Positions 20,540 through 31,328 of a DNA stretch of 64,000 nt are shown piece by piece. Each line of letters starts with the position of its first letter. Positions within the stretch are counted from its first letter, which is position 1. A program made the position numbers and the translations under genes. Under the pieces are notes generated by a model. That model searched no databases and was not told the origin of the DNA. It worked only from the letters and a program-made list of their open reading frames with translations. This DNA comes from Stenopsyche tienmushanensis (lineage: Eukaryota > Arthropoda > Insecta > Trichoptera > Stenopsychidae). Location of the stretch: the NCBI GenBank assembly GCA_008973525.1, contig WACJ01000501.1, positions 2,666,001 through 2,730,000 on the forward strand, in the 5' to 3' direction.

Positions 20540-22290
20540 GCATCATCCAAAAAGCATGGAAAGGCTCGGCCAAACAAAGCAAGGACACTGTGTTGGTCAA
20601 ACTGGACATCAAAAACGTTTTCAATGGCGCAAACTGGGAGCTGATCATGGGATCCCTTGGAGGAAAAAATTGATTTTGAATGAATTTGTTGTTGGAGGAC
20701 ACAATGTGGAATACAGCAAAACGCTGAGATACCTCGGGATCCTCATGGACAACAAGCTGACATTTAGCAAACACATAGAAGAAGGCTCATGCCTATCATT
20801 GGAGGGCCAAAGCCGCGCAGAAGACGTACCATAAACAGGGTAATACACACGATCCTTCTGTACGGAGCGCCGATATGGCATCAGTCGCTCAAATGCGACA
20901 CTAATAGAAAAAAGCTCACCAGGTTCCAGCGAGAGGGAGCGCTCTAAGTCACCGCAGCGTACAGGACAGTGTCCAAAGACGCAGTGTTTGTGATCGCTGG
21001 AATATCCCCACTGGACCTCCAGGCAAAGAAGAAAGCCTTGGGCTACGATGATCCCAAAAACCGCAAAGCACACGATCAAAAACTGAGGGAAGCCTGGCAA
21101 TAAAGATGGGATCAGTCCAGCAAGGGAAGATACCAGACTAATACCAGATTTAGAAGCGTGGACTGCCAGAAAACACGATCAAATGAACTACTTCTTAACT
21201 CCTCAGTCCTCACCGGACATAGATGCTTTGGGAGCTACCTGAAAAAAATAGGCAAGGAAACAGGCCTGGAATGCCATCACTGCGAAGAAAATAATGATGA
21301 TGCCAAACATACGACTTTCGTCTGTCAGGCATGGGCATATTGAAAAAGAAATCTCTGCAATGAGTTGGGTTCTGTGTGATCCACTCTTGCCGAACAATAT
21401 GATCCCTTCAATGCTCAAGGATGTCAGGACATGGAATGCGTGGAGCAGGTATATCAAGTGCGTTATGCAGCAAAAAGAAGACGCTGAACGAATAAAGAAA
21501 AGAAGGCAAGTGGGAACATCCTCAATTGCTGATATGATTTCTACCTGACCGAATGACAGGGATAAAGGAGAACCCGAGAGGGACACATCGCTACCACCCT
21601 TGAGCAAAACTTAATTAGTATAGGGTGGCAGTTGAGGGAGATGAGGGGTTTTAGTGGGTAACCGGATCACTACTGCCGGGTACGGGCCCGGTATGTGTGT
21701 TTAAAACATTTCCTCTCCTCACGCAAAAAAAAGCAAGGGAAGATGGACCCACCGACTTATCCCGGTCGTAAGCTGGTGGAGGGCCCGAAAACACGGCGAA
21801 ACAACCTACCGCTTGACTCAGGTGCTCACTGGGCATGGATGCTTCGGTGTGTACCTGAAGCGAATTGGCAAGGAAACATCCGTGGCATTCCACCTCTGCC
21901 AAGCGGAGGTCAACGATGGAGAACACACCATCACTGACTGTGAGGCTTGGGCACCCCAGAAAATTTTTCTGAAACAAGCACTCGGAGCCGAGCTCAACGT
22001 TGACAACATGGTCCACAGCATGATGGCAAGCAAGAAGAACTAGGAGCTTTGGCGCGATTAAATTGAAGAAATTCTGAGTGCCAAAGAGGGCAGTGAGAAA
22101 AAGAGGCGCAGAGCGGCTCTCTTCAGTCCTCTTGTCTCTCCTCTCATATGTCTTCTTGAAACAATGTAAAAAGCAATACTAGGAGGACAGAGACGGACAA
22201 GGGAGGTGTTTAGTCAGTTAGAATCTGACACTACCCTGGGATCAAACCCTGGGTGTCTTATGCAAGATTCCACTTCCACAAGAAAAAAAA
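20540..22290 (+). mobile_element. Decayed LINE-A copy, 5'-truncated, with internal deletions
   Basis: It begins inside the RT domain (around AGCATGGAAAGGCTCGGCCA, then DIKN-FNGANWEL) and follows LINE-A to its 3' end, AGATTCCACTTCCAC plus A8 at 22283-22290. About 380 bases covering the FADD active site are deleted near 20672, and a second deletion lies near 20790. Stops and indels are scattered. The element is interrupted by a LINE-B insertion at 21131-21731 and then resumes exactly where it left off. Confidence 0.9.
21131..21731 (+). mobile_element. LINE-B 3' fragment nested in LINE-A
   Basis: AGCAAGGGAAGA occurs on both sides (21119-21130 and 21732-21743), a 12-base target duplication; the intact LINE-A has this string once at 33878-33889. 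The insert encodes the C-terminal zinc finger of LINE-B (CFGSYLKKIGKETGLECHHC) and a 3' UTR ending in about eight A. Its relative is the minus-strand copy at 26.7 kb. Confidence 0.92.
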
Positions 22291-23940
22291 GACGTCTTAC
22301 TTTACGACTATCTTAAATCGCAAATCTATGCTTATAAACTGCAAACAATTGATGCCCTCAAAGTTAACATAACAAACGTCATCCAGCAAAATCAGTCAGA
22401 TTTATGCGACAAAGTCTTCGTAAAATGTGCCTCCTGAATACGTGCCACCAAGCAAGCCGTGGCAGACATTTGAACGACGTAATATTCCATACGCAATTGG
22501 GCGTCCTTATTAAAAGACCCTATAAAAATCCAAATGATTGATTTATTTTCATATTCATATATGACCCGACTATGTTTCTTTGTTCACTCACTGTTTCAAA
22601 TACATAATTAAAACAGATTTTTCTTTAAATATGTTTCATATGTCGCTTGTTCATCATATGAATACTAAATAAAGTCTTTATATATTTTTCAGCGCTGCTG
22701 AGAACGTTTTATCCCCATCTTTATTTAGAACACCCCACTAAAGCCCAGGAATGAATAACAATGCGGATGGTCGCTGTGATTAACATCCAAAACATCAGCT
22801 TTCGCAAGGTGGTTAAAATAAAGATTGTTTTATTGGTCAATATCAATCCAGACCGACCATAAAACGAAGAATCGTTAAAAGCTCATAATTTTGGACAAAG
22901 ATAGGATCAGCCAAAAACATTTTCTAAATAAGGTTAATGCGCATTTCTAATGTCCCCTGGCATAATGGGCCCGGATCTGATATTCTTTTTATCTGCGGGC
23001 CCTTTACGAGCCGGGCCCTGCGACGCGACAAAGGATCTCCCCCCCAAGAAGACATTTTGAGAAGCACTGGGGAGCCGTGGGAATTCGGCCCCCGGTTGAA
23101 AAAAGCACCCGTAACGGAAACGCCAGAAAGAGAAAAAGGAGCTGGTCGTATTTTATGAGCGTTAATAAAATCTTATTACAACATCGAGAACATAAATTCT
23201 TTCATTTATATGGCAGTGAACCGTGCAAAAGCGACGAACTTCTACCGCTTCCCAAATGCCTAATTTACTAATGTCACATATATTATGGCTGCTGTTAGAA
23301 TTCATTTTGGATTGCCCTGGAATCGATGGGAGCAATAAAAAAAATCGATTCCGAGAAGGTGTTTCCCCCAAATGGGAAATGTACGTCCAACAAGAAAACC
23401 TGCCCGAGAATTTATTTTTATTTTATTATAGAGATTCTATGACATTAGGCTTGATTATAATACTAATACGACATAAGGGATGTAACTGCAATAAGGGCTG
23501 CCAACGTATCCAATTACTAAATAAATATATATAAATAGATTTTTATTTAAATATTTAATAATTTTATTAGTGTTTATTAATTATATTAATTAATTGCTAA
23601 TTAAAAATTATTCATAAAATATTTATATAATAAAGTATTAACGGTGACATCTATTGGGGAGATGCTCTAATTTCATATAAATAAATTCAAAATGGCCGAA
23701 AAACATTAAAATATTAAAAATAAGACTTAATAGACTTAAATTTTCATAAAATTTATAAAACGCTGATAAGACTGGAAGTGATCTGCTGGAGGTGGAACAT
23801 GGACCATGATCGTTTACGATGCGTTACACCTCGACAGATTCAATAGGAAGATTCAATGAAGCTCAACCGAGAGGTCGTGGACATATACAGCAAAGTGCCA
23901 ATTATCAGCTTCGTCTGAATCTGCCTCTTTAAGACAGAGT
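22291..23940. other. No recognisable feature
   Basis: Unique-looking sequence with a GC-richer patch at 22.95-23.15 kb and a very AT-rich stretch at 23.5-23.7 kb. No gene can be supported. Confidence 0.4.
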
Positions 23941-23944
23941 GTCT

Positions 23945-24445
23945 CCAGTCTAGCCACACGGGGTGTCTTCCACCAGTCTTCACCCTGCGCCCTCAATATG
24001 AGGCGAGGCTCCATGAGGAAGATCAGCCTCAGACTGTGTGCACCCGAAGGTGCGATAGAAAAAAGGAAGGAATAAGGTAAACTAAGAATATAAAAGAACT
24101 ACTACGCATAATCATAGTTGATAGCCTACAGGGGCTTTCCCTTCCTCATGGCACTCGTTTTTATATCGGTCATTCACAATATCTAGCCACGGAGATGAAT
24201 CAATCCCCTAGGGCCTAGGCTCTTGAAGATAGTGGTGTAACCTTTTGCAGAGATCCTCTTACTTCTGGAATCGGCAGTTCCACATTCCACTTAGTCGCGA
24301 ACCTAATTCATGTTAAATGGGTTGCCACAGCAGCATTTAATCGCCCACCTCTACTCTACATCATTACCCCAGATGTTTGACTGTTACCCACGTGCGTAGG
24401 GTTTCCCCCTTCCCCCTGGAGTTTTATGGATAAGTACCGTTAAGT
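23945..24445 (+). repeat. RepX copy
   Basis: It matches the reverse of 17695-18465: GTGTCTTCCACCAGTCTT, ATGAGGCGAGGCTCC, CCCGAAGGTGCGATAG, then CTCTTGAAGATAGTGGTG and CACCTCTACTCTACATCATT, ending near TGGAGTTTTATGGATAAGTA. A part near 23990 is deleted relative to the longest copy. Confidence 0.65.
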
Positions 24446-24764
24446 AAAATACTCATCCGACTACGCTGAGATAAACAGATGCCACACGTCTGAGCCTCAG
24501 CACAGGTTCGATTAGATTTTTTAGATTCAACATAATATATAGTAACTTTGTATCAGTAAATTTTGTCCAAATAAACAATAATAATATATCGGTGATATAT
24601 TGATTTGGGAGCATCTATAATTACGTTATTAATAAATATATTGAATAAGAATAGCCATCTTTTTATTTGGCCTAATCTAATACTGAATGGATTCAACAGT
24701 GTTTGATGTTAGGTGATCCCATGTGATACTGCCGGACGAATGTATGGGAATAGATAGGCATTGA

Positions 24765-25045
24765 ATATAATTACTCTCTTCTCTAAATAATTATTTATTC
24801 CACACGAAAGAGTGAGAGAGATCCGACTGCAGGAGGGACGTCCTCCCGCAGCCAAGGCTAACCGACGACTCTTCCCGACTCCCGCCGCCTGCGAGTCACT
24901 CTCCAACTGGAAACGGTGAACACGCAAAAAGCAATCCGTCAGTATGCAGGTACAATGTCTCCGCAGGGCCACAAGAGATGGCGCTGTTAAAATAACACAT
25001 TGCATCTGAAGAGAGACAGAAGATGTTGACGGAAGACTCCGTAAC
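24765..25045 (-). repeat. LTR-2 relic
   Basis: It carries CTCTCTTCTCTAAATAATTA, TTCCACACGA, the GGACGTCCTCCCGCAG block, CGCAGGGCCACAAGAGATGG and GGCGCTGTTAAAATAACACA. On the minus strand GGAATAAATAA may be the LTR polyadenylation signal. It is truncated before the TGTA start. Confidence 0.75.
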
Positions 25046-26460
25046 CCGTAAATGATCCCGCTTGATAAGCATGTGGTATACACGCATATGCACAAGTCGC
25101 AATTTTTAGTATTTCTAAATTCTCTGGCAGCCAAAAATTAAATCCAGTATAATTAATTTGATATTTTTTAATTGAATAACTATTGATTTTTCAATTTAAG
25201 ACTTCAATGGAACACACACATCCACATACAACGGATAATTTGCAGATTTTCGCTGTAATATTTGTGTATTTTTTCTTGAGGACGAATGCAAATTTCTTTT
25301 GAAGAAGGCAACTAATAAGGTCACATCCCGAAACAGGCATGATGCTCGTTTCCGTCAGCATTGATACAGACGATTTCTGATGATCAAAGAATCCACGGTC
25401 TTTTGATAGACCTTTTGCCAACATCTTTGGGAATCCATCCGCGCATGAAAAAAATTAATGAGAGACGCCAACGAATTGTAGCATCTCTCAATAGGACGAT
25501 TTTGCATCCCTCCCGAACGAATGCAATATAAATAAAACGAAAGCCTTTAATAAGATTCGCCAGTAGGTAAATATGAATAGGCGGATCGTAAAATATGCCA
25601 CCGCTCTGAGCGTTATCTTGGAACTTTGACTCCGGATGGAGCTCCAATATGTTTTATCGGAAGCTCATATGCGAGCAGGAAGTGTTCCGGTGTCTGCATT
25701 TGTTTCTTAATAATGTTCCCCGTACATGCGGAAGGATCCCATACCGCCCTTCCTACGGGATACCTTCCAGCCGACGAATATTAAATTCCGAATTCCCCAC
25801 ATTCCCCGTCGGAGAAGCTCCCCATACTCCGATACGTCAAAGTGTCGTGAAATCTGTTAAAAGTTCCCAAAGTGGGGGCCGCGGAATTTCCCGCGCAAAA
25901 CAAAACATGATCAATCTCTATTTCGGCAAAGTTCATCTGCCACTTTTGTGTTGCCGCATCAAAGGATGGAAGATAATTGAAAAGGCCGACAAATATTTGC
26001 TTTGTTCGACCGTGGAAATTGGGCGAAAAAGAAACAAAGCGAAGGCCCCGCTCGAAAGGCCTCAGAGTCTTCGCAGGTCAAGATCAATAACAAGTCCTCT
26101 TCTGGCCATTTTGTGTATCCAGAATGCGCATTTAATAATTTACAATTCTATAAACGTAGCAATATTGCTCTTGTATTTATTCAAATTAAGAGGGGTGGTG
26201 CTTCAATTCTGCTTCCTTGTTAAATTTCGGTTGCCGAGCGAAAATTTCGATTTCGCCGAGCGAAGTCCAAAACCAAGAAAATGATCATAAATACATACGA
26301 GATAAATGTATCACATTTATTTTATTAATTACTCATATATAAGCCTGTAAAAACGATCCGATCGATCATAAAATTCGGATGCCATTGCACCCATGTCAAC
26401 CAATTATTAATCTTTTTATTTGTAAATTACTTTTAAATTGAGTTAAACATAGATGACATT
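25046..26460. other. No recognisable feature; open frame at 25649-26284 not called
   Basis: A 211-codon plus-strand frame lies in a GC-richer block. The translation has no domain I recognise, a shorter overlapping frame is also open, and there is no sign of codon conservation available. I treat it as chance or a non-coding conserved block. Confidence 0.35.
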
Positions 26461-26461
26461 T

Positions 26462-26670
26462 TTCTCTGAAGACCGCGCAGTATAAATGAAGCTTGTATAT
26501 TAATAAATGAACCTTAACACTGTTGATAACATACAATATTCGTTAATTTATATTTATACGTGTATCTTTACAATACTTCTTTGCCATCGATATACGAAGG
26601 CATGGTGAGACGCAAGACATCCTTCTCTGTCTCAAATTCACTAATTTTTGCACTCAATGCGCTAAAATGC
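26462..26670 (+). repeat. RepY copy
   Basis: It shares TATATTAATAAATGAACCTT / AACACTGTTGATAAC and the block from ATCTTTACAATACTTCTT to CAAATTCACTAATTTTTGCA with the copies at 6.4 and 57.9 kb. Confidence 0.6.
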
Positions 26671-26711
26671 TCTTTCTAAATCTAAAATTAAACTAATTCC
26701 AAAAATGTAAA

Positions 26712-28262
26712 TCCGGATCCGTTACCCACTAAAACCCTTCCTCTCTTTCAGCTACCACCCGGCCACTAATTAAGTATTGCTTAAGAGTGGCAGCAATGTG
26801 TCCCTCTCGGGCTCTCCTTTGTCCCTGTCATTCGGCCAGGTCGATATCAAATCAGCAGTTGAGGATGTTTCCACTTGCCTTCTTCTCCTTATTCGTTCAG
26901 CTTCTTCTTTTTGCTGTACAACGCGCTTGATATATCTATCCTTAAGCATTGAAGGGATCATATTGTTTGACAAGAGCGGATCGCAGTTAGATCCCAGCTA
27001 ATCGCGGAGATTGTCCCTTTCAATATGCCATGCCGGGCAGACGAAATTCGTATGTTTGGCATCATCGTTATTTTCTTCGCATTGAAGGCACTCCGGGCCT
27101 GTTTCCTTGCCTATTCTCTTCAGGTAGCTCCCGAAGCATCCATGCCCATGGGGTAGTTCATTTGACCATGTTTCCTGGCAGTTCACACTTCCAAGTTTGG
27201 TATTAATTCGTGTGTCCATCGTTCCTTTGTTGAACTGTCCCATCGACATAGTGGTTTCTTTGACCACCTTTTCTGTTTTCCCTTCTTTTAATACTTTCCT
27301 CTCAAATACAAGTAGATCGATTGGCAGTATGATAGTTAGTACCAGGACGACACTCCGGGCCAGTCTTTTTACCTATTTTGTGTAGATAGCTACCAAAATA
27401 GCCGTGCCCGGTGAGAACCTGGGTCAGGTGGTAGCACAGTTAACCGTGCTTTCTGACTACCCAGGTTCTCAGGTTCGGTATTAGCTCATGCGTTTAGCGG
27501 AGTTGTCCCATCGAGACTGCCACGCCGCCATGGTCCTCTGCTTAGCGTTTTTTCTGTCTTCACCTTTCTGTATTGCCTGTCTCTCGCAGGCAAGCAGGTC
27601 GATTGGCGGTATGGCAGTCAGTGCCAGGACGGCGTCTTACGATACTGTGCGATGTGCAGCAGCCATCCTGATCGCGCTCCTTCCTTGGACTCTGTAAAGT
27701 CGCCTCCTGCTTGTTTTTGGGCCACCAATGTTGGACATTAACCTGACTAGATTCTCCGTGATGGTGGCTGCTTTCGCTGCCGCCTTCTTGTCATCAATCT
27801 CCACCCCCAAATACCGAATGGATCTTGAGTATTTAATCTCAGGAGTGGGGACGCAAGCTTCCTGCGTCTTGTGAAAAAGAGGGCTTCTGTTTTTTTGAAC
27901 AGCGAGCTTCAAACCAGCTCCTGTCAACCACTCCTTGACCTTCTTCAGTGCGTCCTCGCAGGTCGTTCGCAAAATCTCGTTGGATTTAGCGGTGACTAGG
28001 ATGGCAACGTCATCAGCGAATGCGATCATTTTGGCTCCGTTCATTAATGGTGTCCTCAGCAGTCCGCCGTACATTATGTTCCACAGGGCAGGTCCAAACA
28101 CCGACCACTGTGGAACCGTCGATAAGAGTTCTTCCGTGCAAGTAGCTCTCTACCAATCTGATGACGTATGGTGGGATGTCAATTTCTTCAAGACCCTGAG
28201 GATCAGGTGTCATCTCGCCAAGTTGAAGGCATTCTTGAGTCCTACGTCTGTTTTAACGTGTT
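26712..28262 (-). pseudogene. LINE-B: rearranged R1-clade LINE ORF2 remnant
   Basis: Read on the minus strand from 28262: an RT palm stretch (LKNAFN), VFGPALWNIMYGG, the active site FADDVAIL at about 28010, KNRSPLFH, YLGVEIDDKKA and IGGPKTSRRR. Then come the C-terminal region to GHGYFGSYL and the start of a zinc finger near 27360. At about 27347 the sequence jumps back to ILPIDLLVFERK and repeats the C-terminal region through CFGSYLKRIGKETGPECLQC to the 3' UTR. So two overlapping 3' portions are joined. Frameshifts and stops rule out function. Clade assignment rests on the RT and CX2CX8HX4C finger. Confidence 0.85.
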
Positions 28263-28264
28263 TA

Positions 28265-29490
28265 CCACTCTTTCTGTATCACTCGAGTTCGAAAGCACAT
28301 ATGCGCGATTACTCATCAACGGATTAAACACTCTTATGTGTTAAGTAAGATGAATATATTCATTAAAATTTATATCTTCAATCTAATCTTGTTCTGCATC
28401 TGTACAAATAATTGTGGCTTTCCACAGATGAAAACAATTCTATAAATAGAATAAGATCATTATACTGCAACAATGGTCTCATTTTTGCAAAAATTATAGA
28501 TTCAGTTTGTACTAGTGTTGGTTCATTTAAAAGCTCTTTCCTTAAACTTGGACTCGCATTATCGTGCTTTTTAATATTGGAAATGTTGATATCATATCAT
28601 CCGAAATGATATTATTCCAAATCCCATGTAAAGTAGATCTGATAGCAAATATGTGTTTCGATGTTGTATATATGAATAAAATCGTTACTATCATATAATA
28701 GGATTGAATAAAATTTAAAAATATATTAAGTTTATTTTTGACCTAAATATACAAAAAGGCTTTGTATTCGTTGAAAAACACAAGAAAGCATAGTGATTTT
28801 CGACAAAATAAAAGTTATGCGAAAGTTTCGATCTTCGTTATATAATATTTTCTTACGTAGCCGAAATAATTGAGTCCTGAAGTTTGGGTTTTCTGATTTC
28901 CAGCCGGGGGTATTTTTTTAGTCTATTATGAGAAGCCTACCGCAGGCAGATGTTTCCTACACCATATCTTTTATCCGGCAAAATGAAGGCATATCATAAA
29001 AGAAGATTAAATGTTTTATAAATGTAGCAGAAAGGCTTTTGCAAAATATTAAAAAACAACAAGGGCCTCCGTTTTCCGAGAAGGCAAAATCTAGCTCGAT
29101 GTAGATATTAAGCGGAGACGCCTACTGTAAATCATTTAATAAACTTGCTTCTAACTTTGGGGAGAGAGAAAATATATAAATTAAAAAGCGTTTTAATAAG
29201 AGTAATGGAGGCAATGATTGTTCCAGATCGGATGATTAATTGAAAATGGATCAATTGCTCTTCAGGGCTGCAAACATTAACCACAGATTTGAGCCATATA
29301 ACTAAAGGCATAGACGAGATTGGCCAAATGTTTCTTTAATTTCTGAATTAAATTGATATACACATTTGATAATGTTATCTTAAACTATAATAGATTCTTT
29401 TAAATATGAAGATATTCAAAACCATTATTTGGCATTGTTAAAGTGATCGATGGCAATTTCCAATAAAATATAGCAATCTAGCTAAACTAC
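28265..29490. other. No recognisable feature
   Basis: AT-rich sequence without frames or paired repeats. Confidence 0.45.
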
Positions 29491-29494
29491 TACG

Positions 29495-29760
29495 CGAGGT
29501 AACTACTACCACGAATCTAACCCCAGTTTGTAGGGGGCTACAGCAGAGTACAGACTGCAGCCCCCATCCCCTCCTTCGTCATGGTTCAGGCATTTTTTTT
29601 CGTATGCAATAGACTATTGAAGATAGTAGTGTCGCCTTTTGTTTGTACTCTTTCTATAATCGGCAGCTCCACAAAACCAACTTACGGGTACGCAGCACAG
29701 GGTAAGCTGCGCACCCAACTCATGTTAGCTAGACTACCCCAGCAGTGTGGGTATTGAATA
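29495..29760 (+). repeat. RepX copy, partial
   Basis: It contains ACTACCACGAATCTAACCCC, GGGGCTACAGCAGAGTACAG, ACTATTGAAGATAGTAGTG and CGCACCCAACTCATGTTAGC, in the same order as other RepX copies. It stops near CCCAGCAGTGTGG. Confidence 0.6.
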
Positions 29761-29929
29761 CAGTAAAAAATATATATATGTAATCATCCCACTTCTATAA
29801 ACTTGGCTCTGTATGCATGGTCTTATCGTCGAACCAGATGAAGCCGACATAACAAGTCGTTCTAGGACTAGATGCCGACAAGTTCTTGGCCATCTTAATC
29901 ATCCTGCAACATGTTTAATAATGCAATGC

Positions 29930-30085
29930 TTATCTCTCATCCAGAATAGCTGCTTAATAACCCACCGTTTCTGACACCATTGCAAGTTGAAGTGAAGGCA
30001 CTCTCGGGGCTTGAGCTCTCGGACCGCTCCTTGCTTCACCGAGATAGCCGTGCCCACACGCGGGTTCGTTCTGCTATTGGGTCGT
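29930..30085 (-). repeat. LTR-2 relic: leader, primer site and LTR end
   Basis: The plus strand reads CTCTCATCCAGAATAGCTGC, then AACCCACCGTTTCTGACACC (the primer site read backward), then the LTR end from 29980 with CTCTCGGACCGCTCC and CACACGCGGGTTCGTTCTGC. It has the same arrangement as 4.35 and 12.3 kb and directly abuts RepX. Confidence 0.65.
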
Positions 30086-30087
30086 GA

Positions 30088-30207
30088 TTCTGGGCGAGTG
30101 TTAGACTACACGATGCCCACTCATAAAACCCCAGGGAGGGAGCCAACCTTATGCCCGTGGGCAACGTTTGAACTCCTGTGATAATGATGTGTAGTAGAGG
30201 TGTGCGA
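30088..30207 (-). repeat. RepX copy, left part (split by LINE-A)
   Basis: Matches 17695-17800, from GACTACACGATGCCCACTCA through CCAGGGAGGGAGCCAACC to GTAGTAGAGGTGTGCGA, where LINE-A interrupts it. It resumes at 34514. Confidence 0.8.
30196..30207. repeat. Target-site duplication of LINE-A (left)
   Basis: AGAGGTGTGCGA, repeated at 34514-34525 (its first A is shared with the poly(A)). The paralogous empty site at about 17794-17805 has a single AGAGGTATGCGA. Confidence 0.92.
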
Positions 30208-30212
30208 CGTGC

Positions 30213-31328
30213 GTGAAAAAATTAGCTGAGACGACGTGCGGAGCTGACGACGCCGTTTTAGAAAAACCAACCAGTGAAAACAGCACACAAACAGAGAGGC
30301 ATACTGAGCATAGTACGAAGACTGCAAGTACCCAGACGCGAAACCAAACAACACCTCTGCCTGCCCCAATACCAGAGGGAAACTGGGTAGAGGTCGTAAA
30401 AAAGAAGAGACAAAAAGAACGGCAACCAGAGCCAGTGCAAACAGAAGGGAGGCCCTACCGAGTGAACACCCAGCAAAGGCCGCACCAACCAGTCAAAGAA
30501 AGAACAGAGCAAGCACAGACCAAAACTGGTATGGCGACAAGGAAGAAGGAAAACCGAAGGAAAAGGAAAAATAGGCCGCGAACCACGGATGCCTTGGTTA
30601 TTACCACTAAGGAGGGCCCGGAGGACGCCAAAACGAGAGACTTGAAATATTCCGAAATCCTCAAAAACATGAGGAAGGAGCCAGCCGAAGCAGTCCCGGA
30701 TATCAAAGGGATAAGACGCACGAGGAGAGGTGACCTTCTCGTGACGCTGCGGAAAGGTGACCCAAAAACGGAAACGCTTATCCAAAAACTAGAAGACGGA
30801 GAACTGGGCGAGGGATTAGCCATTAAGAGAGTGGTTGAAAAGAAGACCATTTTCATCCACGATATGGATGAGGCCACCACGCAGGACGAAGTGAACGATG
30901 CCCTGAGGGAGTTCATTGAAAAGAAAGACTGGGCAGAAATAACTGTTCACAAGCTGCACTCGACAGCAACCGGGTCGCAGGCATGTACAGCTTCCATACC
31001 GTGGACTGAGGGCACCAAAAAACTAGTGAAGGAGGTCGCGAAAATTAAAATAGGACTGATGCGCTGCAGAATCAGGGAGCGAATTCCGATCCTGCAGTGC
31101 TACAGATGCAGAGCATTTGGACATACGGCCATGGGCTGCAGGGCCGAGGACAGGACGTCACAATGCTGGAAGTGTTCTGAAAGCGGACATAGGGCTGGCA
31201 CATGCAAAGCCGACCCGTATTGCCCGCTATGCGGAAATAAAGGAGAGGAACGAACAAGACACGTAAGCGGAAGCAGCAAGTGCTTCGCGATGCAAAAATA
31301 CCTCCAGAAGGCGCGAAGAAATCACTGA
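30213..31328 (+). CDS. LINE-A ORF1 (truncated), zinc-knuckle RNA-binding protein
   Basis: The frame is open from the insertion junction, with a stop (TAG at 30195) in the flanking DNA just upstream. The first codon here is GTG and the first ATG is at 30531 (residue 107), so the native start has been lost. The N-terminal third is Thr/Glu/Lys/Arg-rich and probably disordered. From residue 296 come three knuckles: CYRCRAFGHTAMGC and CWKCSESGHRAGTC (both CX2CX4HX4C) and CPLC...H...C (CX2CX9HX6C). This trio is typical of R1-clade ORF1 proteins, which coat the RNA and target the particle to DNA. It overlaps ORF2 by 49 bases, with ORF2 in the -1 frame. Confidence 0.85.
   Translation: MKKLAETTCGADDAVLEKPTSENSTQTERHTEHSTKTASTQTRNQTTPLPAPIPEGNWVEVVKKKRQKERQPEPVQTEGRPYRVNTQQRPHQPVKERTEQAQTKTGMATRKKENRRKRKNRPRTTDALVITTKEGPEDAKTRDLKYSEILKNMRKEPAEAVPDIKGIRRTRRGDLLVTLRKGDPKTETLIQKLEDGELGEGLAIKRVVEKKTIFIHDMDEATTQDEVNDALREFIEKKDWAEITVHKLHSTATGSQACTASIPWTEGTKKLVKEVAKIKIGLMRCRIRERIPILQCYRCRAFGHTAMGCRAEDRTSQCWKCSESGHRAGTCKADPYCPLCGNKGEERTRHVSGSSKCFAMQKYLQKARRNH

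Noticed and set aside
24765..25045. Looked like a tRNA-derived SINE shared by several loci
   Set aside because: No A/B boxes or poly(A) were seen; outer edges at other loci show TGTA and TTACA plus primer site, so an LTR fits better.
25649..26284. 211-codon open frame as a host gene
   Set aside because: No recognisable domain, overlapping open frame in another phase, no splice or promoter evidence.
27414..27472. Hairpin GAGAACCTGGGT...ACCCAGGTTCTC
   Set aside because: Falls within normal LINE-B coding sequence (RTWV...YHLTQVLTG); the symmetry is incidental.
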